64,000 bases of DNA from Mastigias papua (lineage: Eukaryota > Cnidaria > Scyphozoa > Rhizostomeae > Mastigiidae), in assembly GCA_964019165.1 (NCBI GenBank), contig OZ025270.1, positions 12,185,150-12,249,149 of the forward strand, written 5' to 3'. This document shows positions 1-64,000 of this stretch, piece after piece (position 1 is the first letter of the stretch; each line of letters opens with the position of its first letter). The translations under genes and the position numbers were made by a program. The notes below the pieces were generated by a model that saw only the letters and a program-made list of their open reading frames with translations, was not told the DNA's origin and did no database searches.

Positions 1-1539
1 TCTCAGCGACACATTTTGGAATTCTTGCATCAAATATCAAAGTTGATGAAACAGGAAGATTCTAATGGCATAGAAGGCGTCTCTTAGAATACCGAAGCTC
101 TCTGGACATGCAAACTCGAAGGAGCCTTAACAATGTTATTTCCTATAAAGTAGATGAGGCCGCTAATATGTGCTAGGAGTACCATGGCATCACAGGTATA
201 TTTTGAAAAAGGTCAGACTGCAGTGCCCATAGCGTATGTTGAATGTGTACATTCAGAACAGTACTGCTTCCTGGACTGATCATCTTTGTGCATTTTGTAC
301 CAGCAAAATGCAACATGGAAACAAGAGTATGAAAAGGATTCAGCAAGTTGAACAAGTTGCCACGTTTTACTAATGTTAATGCCTTCATTGTTTTCTTATT
401 CTGGTTCACACGTAAGTTCATTGCTGATGAAAATTGCTTTTATAATACTGTTTCTTTAATGGTAACTGGGCATGAAAATTCATACCATCTACTCCGATCC
501 AAGCTCTTTATTCTGCAGAAGTTTGTCTTCATCCAGATTTTTATGCCTCTCATCCACATTTTATTACTATTCTGGTTAAAGAGAGAACTTCTAGCCTTCT
601 TGAAACAATTTTCTCCCTATCAATAACATTCCAAGCAAGTGATCATTTTGATAAGTCTCTGCAAAATATGCAGGTTGTGTCAAGCTTGAATTAAATTCTC
701 AAAGCAGAAGATGGAGCCCCTCAACTTGTCTTATGGCATTAACAAGTATTTTAGGATTGCCAACTTATTCCCTTTATCCTGAAATTGGCAATAGACATGC
801 CATTTCTCCAGGGATTGCACAGGTCCATTCAGGAGAGATGAAGTGTTAATTGCATTCCATCAAACCAATGTGCATAGTCTGTGCACATGCAAAAGGCAAA
901 AAGGCATTATACAAGCCTGATCATATAGTTCCTGTATTCATTATCAATGATGAAAATCAAATATATTCTATACAAAGTCATATACTGATAGTCTCTCCCC
1001 CAAAACTAAGAAAAGTGGAAACAATATCTACCAACTCCAGCATATGCATTGCTGCCTTTCATAAAATGAAGACACCAGTTCTAAGTTAAGGGAGTTGTTC
1101 AGGAAAGTATTGATGATAAAGAGAAGCTGGATGAAAAAACCCCTTTTTACCACTTTTGGTTCTGACATTGGCTCCTTTTATCATGAAACTGATTAACTCA
1201 GCATTTTGCTACAATTTGATATTGTCAAAAAAGATTGGAAGCCAAATTCAAGTTTTCAATTTTCAAATCAGAAGAGTTCTGGTTTAAATCAAGTTTCATT
1301 ATAGGTGGTTGACAAGAGGTAATTAGAAAGATTTCAATGTTTTAAAAGGTTCAAATGTCTTAATGCAGTACCTTTTGCCTTACATGTGCATTATTTGGGC
1401 ATCCATTTGATTCATATACCTAAAGATTGAACAGGCTAAACACATAACCTTTTTCTGACTGGTTTTGTGGCTCCAGATTTAATTCAGGACCATGAAACTA
1501 AGTCAGAAATTCATAAAACTTCCATGTTGACAACACAGG
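1..1539. other. 5' flanking DNA, no recognised gene
   Basis: Only short open frames on both strands, none with a recognisable domain or splice pattern. It may be the upstream part of the decayed transposase that follows, but I could not match it. Confidence 0.4.
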
Positions 1540-1985
1540 ACTTTTTGAGCACTCTTGAAAATAAAGAGAAATCTACTGATTTGATTCATAATAAGATTTT
1601 AAGCCAGACAGTGTCAGTGAATTGAACTGAACCAGCACCAACAGTAAAGACAATCCTGTTGTGTAGAAGACAAAACATATCTGTAGTAGGCCATAGAACT
1701 GACTTGTCATAATGCTTCAGTAGACTGTGGGAATTTCCAGACAATGTTGAACTTGAGGGTGGATAGCGGAGGTGAAGTTTTGAAGATCATTTTGAAACAG
1801 CTACTCAAAATGCAACATGGAGATGAAAAGCAACTCAGAATGAAGTACTATCATGTTGTGCTGAAGTAATTACTGAAGATGAAGTCAGTGACATTAAGAA
1901 AAATAGATCCTTATCGTTTCTTGCTGATTAAGTCACAGATTGCTTCACTAGGGAACAAATGCCCCTTGTCTTGCAACTGTAGATT
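1540..1985 (+). pseudogene. Decayed hAT-type transposase (DUF4371-like) fragment
   Basis: Read across frames with several stops, the plus strand gives pieces such as DFLSTLENKEKSTDLI, KTILLCRRQNISVVGHRTD, CCAEVITEDEVSDI and SFLAD-VTDCFTREQMPLVL. In order and spacing these resemble the DUF4371 region of hAT-family transposase-like proteins (a GRQNI-x-RGHR block, then a block with C-x-E and LADEATDCS-x-x-EQL). At least one frameshift and three stops make it non-functional. Family assignment rests on remembered consensus only. It lies 3 kb upstream of the collagen start and is unrelated to it. Confidence 0.5.
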
Positions 1986-4900
1986 CAGAATATGACAGTT
2001 ATGTCTTATAAAGGTAATTACCCCGCAACGACGCTTGAAAGTTCAAATCACAATCTATTGTCTACGATGCATTGGAGACTTTCATTTATAAGAAGCGGAA
2101 GTGGGCGTGGTTTGTGGGCGTGGTTCTTATTTTTGACAGTTTTGCGAATGTCACGTTATTTCCTAGATCCGCCCCTGTCTCTGCTAACCCCGCCGTATTA
2201 AAGTAGATGTAACATACTAGAGTTCCTCCCATGAATCGCTAATTAAAGACCGGGCAAAAATATCATAAATACACTTTCTACATGATAGTAACATGTACTT
2301 GCATTGCAACTTTTTGTTAGTACGATAAACCTGGCAGCTACACTAAAGATATTACAATTTCAAATTCCAGCCCATGCCCTTCCCAAACACACCAGATTCT
2401 ACAGCATTAATTCCATTTCTCTCTCCCACACGCTACAGCTTTCGAAAAGTATGAAAAGATAAGAATTCTATTGCAAGAAACATAAGACTTAACATTATAG
2501 GTTAAACACGAATTCAAAGAAAAGTTAACGTTGCTATTAGACACCTAGTCGCAGAGTGCGGTTGCAGGCGAAGGGCTGCGGCTGCCGCTGAGCATTACGG
2601 GGGTCATATCTGCGAAAAGTGGAGAGCAGCCAGCCTTCGAAAATGATGTGAAAAATATTGCAAAATATCTTATTCCAACGCTAATACACCTCTGATATCA
2701 AATATTTCAACATACGGCGATTACGATAACTTCCAAACACATTTTCTAAGTCTAGTATAGGTATTTAGTGTGGAACCAGTTTAGAAAAGCAGAAGACACG
2801 TTTGGAAAGAAGGCAATTGACAGGGTACTTGAAGTATGAAAGTTAACCAGAGCTTCATCAATCAGCTATAGATGCTAAGACTTCAATCATGCTACGTAAT
2901 ACCTACCTTGTGTATAAGTTCTCCGAAGTAGAAGAAGTACCAGCCAAGGGACGACTGTCACAGCGTACGTGGTTGCTCGCCTCCCCATTTCGTTGTGGCG
3001 CGCAAACTTCGAGACGTATTCTAGTGGAAAACTTTACTTCATAGCTCTAACAGTTCGGCTCAAGTTTACTGCCTGGTCCTTGAGTTGTCAGAAGCACGAT
3101 TCTTTTAGCTGGATGCCGACCCTTGCTTCTACAACAACACAGGCTCTCGGTATTGTTTAGCTTTTGGCAAATGGTGTAGTACTGCCCAGTGCTACAGAAA
3201 GGAGAATTCAACTCAGCGGAAACGTTTTCGTAGTTTCCGGTTTTTTGTTGCCGGATGACAGCATACAACCTCTGACTTTTGTAGACATGGGAACCGAGTC
3301 CGGTAATTTGAAAGAATGTCCTAATCGGATTGTTAAGGGGGATTACATACTCTGGGAGACCCTTACGTTACGATGTTCAATTTTTCGACTCTATTCTGTT
3401 AGCATTTGAAAAGGGATGGTAGAATTTCTATCTTTACATGGGACAGAAGTCATGCTGCTCATAAGTCCTTTTATTTGTAAAATCTTCAATTGTATTAAGT
3501 TGGCATGAAATTTGGATAATAGAGTTCTATCTTCATCTGTATTTTCTGTACCCAGTAGGTCTGTTTCTAAATCCAAGATGTATTAACTCTCGCTTCATTT
3601 TGAAAATATATTGTCAAACCGTTCCGGCATACCAGCAAAGCGTAACCTGAGAACCAGTCCCATTAAAACCTAAGTAAAGCAGGCAGAGGCATGAGTAAAA
3701 TTGCCTGGTCCTTTCCATACATTTATAACGGTAAATCCCTATCAATTATCGTCGAAAAACTCACACTGTTCCATAACAAAAAATCACTGATTCCAACAGC
3801 TTCAATTTCTTTATCTAGTTTCTTTCCGTGGTGAAATCTTTGTCAGACATGAAAGGCCTAATCCTCTCTAGCAATCAGAGTAAAAGTCGGAGGAATGAAT
3901 GAGTGAACGTACGCCCTCCGATATTTTCAAAGATTAATTCTAGATTCAATTAGTTTATCCCAGGGCTGCCGTGGTTAACTTTTAGGGCGGCACAACTGAT
4001 GCAGCCCCTTCTAGCCCACTTATTTCCGTGAAAAATTTTAATGCTTAGCTGATAATCACATCGTTTCTGTAATTTTTTAAAATATTTCATTGTGCCATTT
4101 TTGGACACCAGCCAAACTGGACTTCATGGCAAATCAAACTTTTTCCAAAAAATGTAACACTTTATACATTTGGTGGGTCGTATAAACCTCCTTTGATGAA
4201 GTCAGGAAGATTTTCGCCCTTGTGTACTAATAATTTACTCGCCCGAGGCAAAAGGCGAGGGTAACTAGTATGAACCAACACAAGTAGGCTAAACTTGAGG
4301 AATCCCCTTCTTCCTGAATCTATAACACACCCAGGATACTGTCATCCAGTGTTGTATCCGCCCATGATATCGTCATGTTCCCAAGTAAAGGTTAACTGAG
4401 TAAGACAGGAAATTCAAAGAAGTGTAGTGTATATCTGGTTAACCTTTCTAAAAATGACTGATCAATGGACAAGTGCTAAACATTTTAAAGATACCGCTGA
4501 AAGTGGCCATTGAGGATGCCAGTACAATAGTTTCCGGTATCTGGGCTGTTCACCTCGGTACTAAGAGCCCATTGGCTCATTACATAATAAGGTTTGCCGG
4601 CTAGTTGTTCTAGACAAAAGCGAAGCGGACTCTGGGTGTTTTCCGTTTGTATTGATCGACGTGCCACTGTTCAATTTTTTGCCGTCTGCTAACATCAACC
4701 TGAGAGCTTCCCGCGAAACAGAGCAACACACACACTCAGTAAGGTCCTACCGATTGCATCCATCGCACACCAACTTGTGCGAATGCATGGCTTTCTAAAC
4801 TAAAGAAAGATAGCTGAGGAGAGTGGCAATTACTACTGAAGAGTTGATTGTCCCTCATTTTCCATGTTCCAGATGAGGTTAGTTCTTTATGAGACCTTTA

Positions 4901-4998
4901 AGCGTGCCTTAGTTTCTCAAACACTATTACTACCACAATGTCGTTCATTTGTCTACAAAGTATTGGATTTCAACCTTGAATATTAATGTGTATTGCAG
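1986..4998. other. Upstream flank of the collagen gene
   Basis: No convincing coding exon. Two copies of GTGGGCGTGG lie at 2102-2126 and resemble KLF/EGR-type sites. A locally GC-richer patch lies at 2540-2610. One of these could mark a promoter or an untranslated first exon, because the coding exon begins just after an acceptor-like site. ATGAG|GTTAGT near 4880 is a possible donor of such an exon. No head-to-head collagen partner is visible here. Confidence 0.35.
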
Positions 4999-5008
4999 GT
5001 CTGGTGAA

Positions 5009-64000
<58,992 letters not shown>

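Overview
This window looks like one locus from an intron-rich invertebrate animal genome. Almost all of it is a single plus-strand gene for a basement-membrane (type IV) collagen chain. Its first coding exon is at 5009 and it runs off the right edge. I can place 35 coding exons, all with GT-AG introns. They join in frame into about 1,242 residues: a signal peptide, a four-cysteine 7S-like N-terminus, a conserved GCNGTK site, and then Gly-X-Y repeats with many short interruptions. Landmarks place it nearest the COL4A1/A5 side of the family. These are CNGTK, a two-cysteine interruption in exon 24 and SMKGQKG in exon 34. The rest of the triple helix and the C-terminal NC1 domain should lie beyond 64000. 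The retrotransposon families and intron conservation suggest a cnidarian-like or other marine invertebrate, but that is inference.

Layout: 1-5008 is 5' flanking DNA with a decayed hAT-type (DUF4371-like) transposase relic near 1540-1985. Exons 1-7 (5009-22425) encode the secretion signal and 7S region, with long introns. Exons 8-21 (23147-40158) are very small (27-87 nt), all phase 0, each starting with a whole Gly codon. Exons 22-35 (40633-64000) are several times longer, and most junctions split a Gly codon after its first base. The gene therefore has two architectures.

The introns are full of mobile-element material. Intron 11 carries an almost complete BEL/Pao LTR retrotransposon on the minus strand (27078-32809). 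It has identical 239-bp LTRs, a 5-bp target duplication, gag-protease-RT-RNase H in one frame and an integrase core in another. The segment between them, which should hold the integrase zinc finger, appears to be missing. Other introns hold at least six LINE fragments of several families, a PIF/Harbinger transposase fragment, a 2.5-kb fold-back element with about 790-bp arms, several MITEs, SINE candidates and microsatellites.

The most interesting non-coding signal is four short motifs with the hammerhead-ribozyme core layout (CTGATGA, small hairpin, GAAAC). They lie in introns 8, 23 and 24, mostly next to microsatellites, and resemble the minimal, probably dimeric hammerheads known from Penelope-like retroelements. 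I found no clearly new gene system. Splice positions were read by eye from frame, GT/AG and Gly-X-Y periodicity; no alignment or folding program was run.
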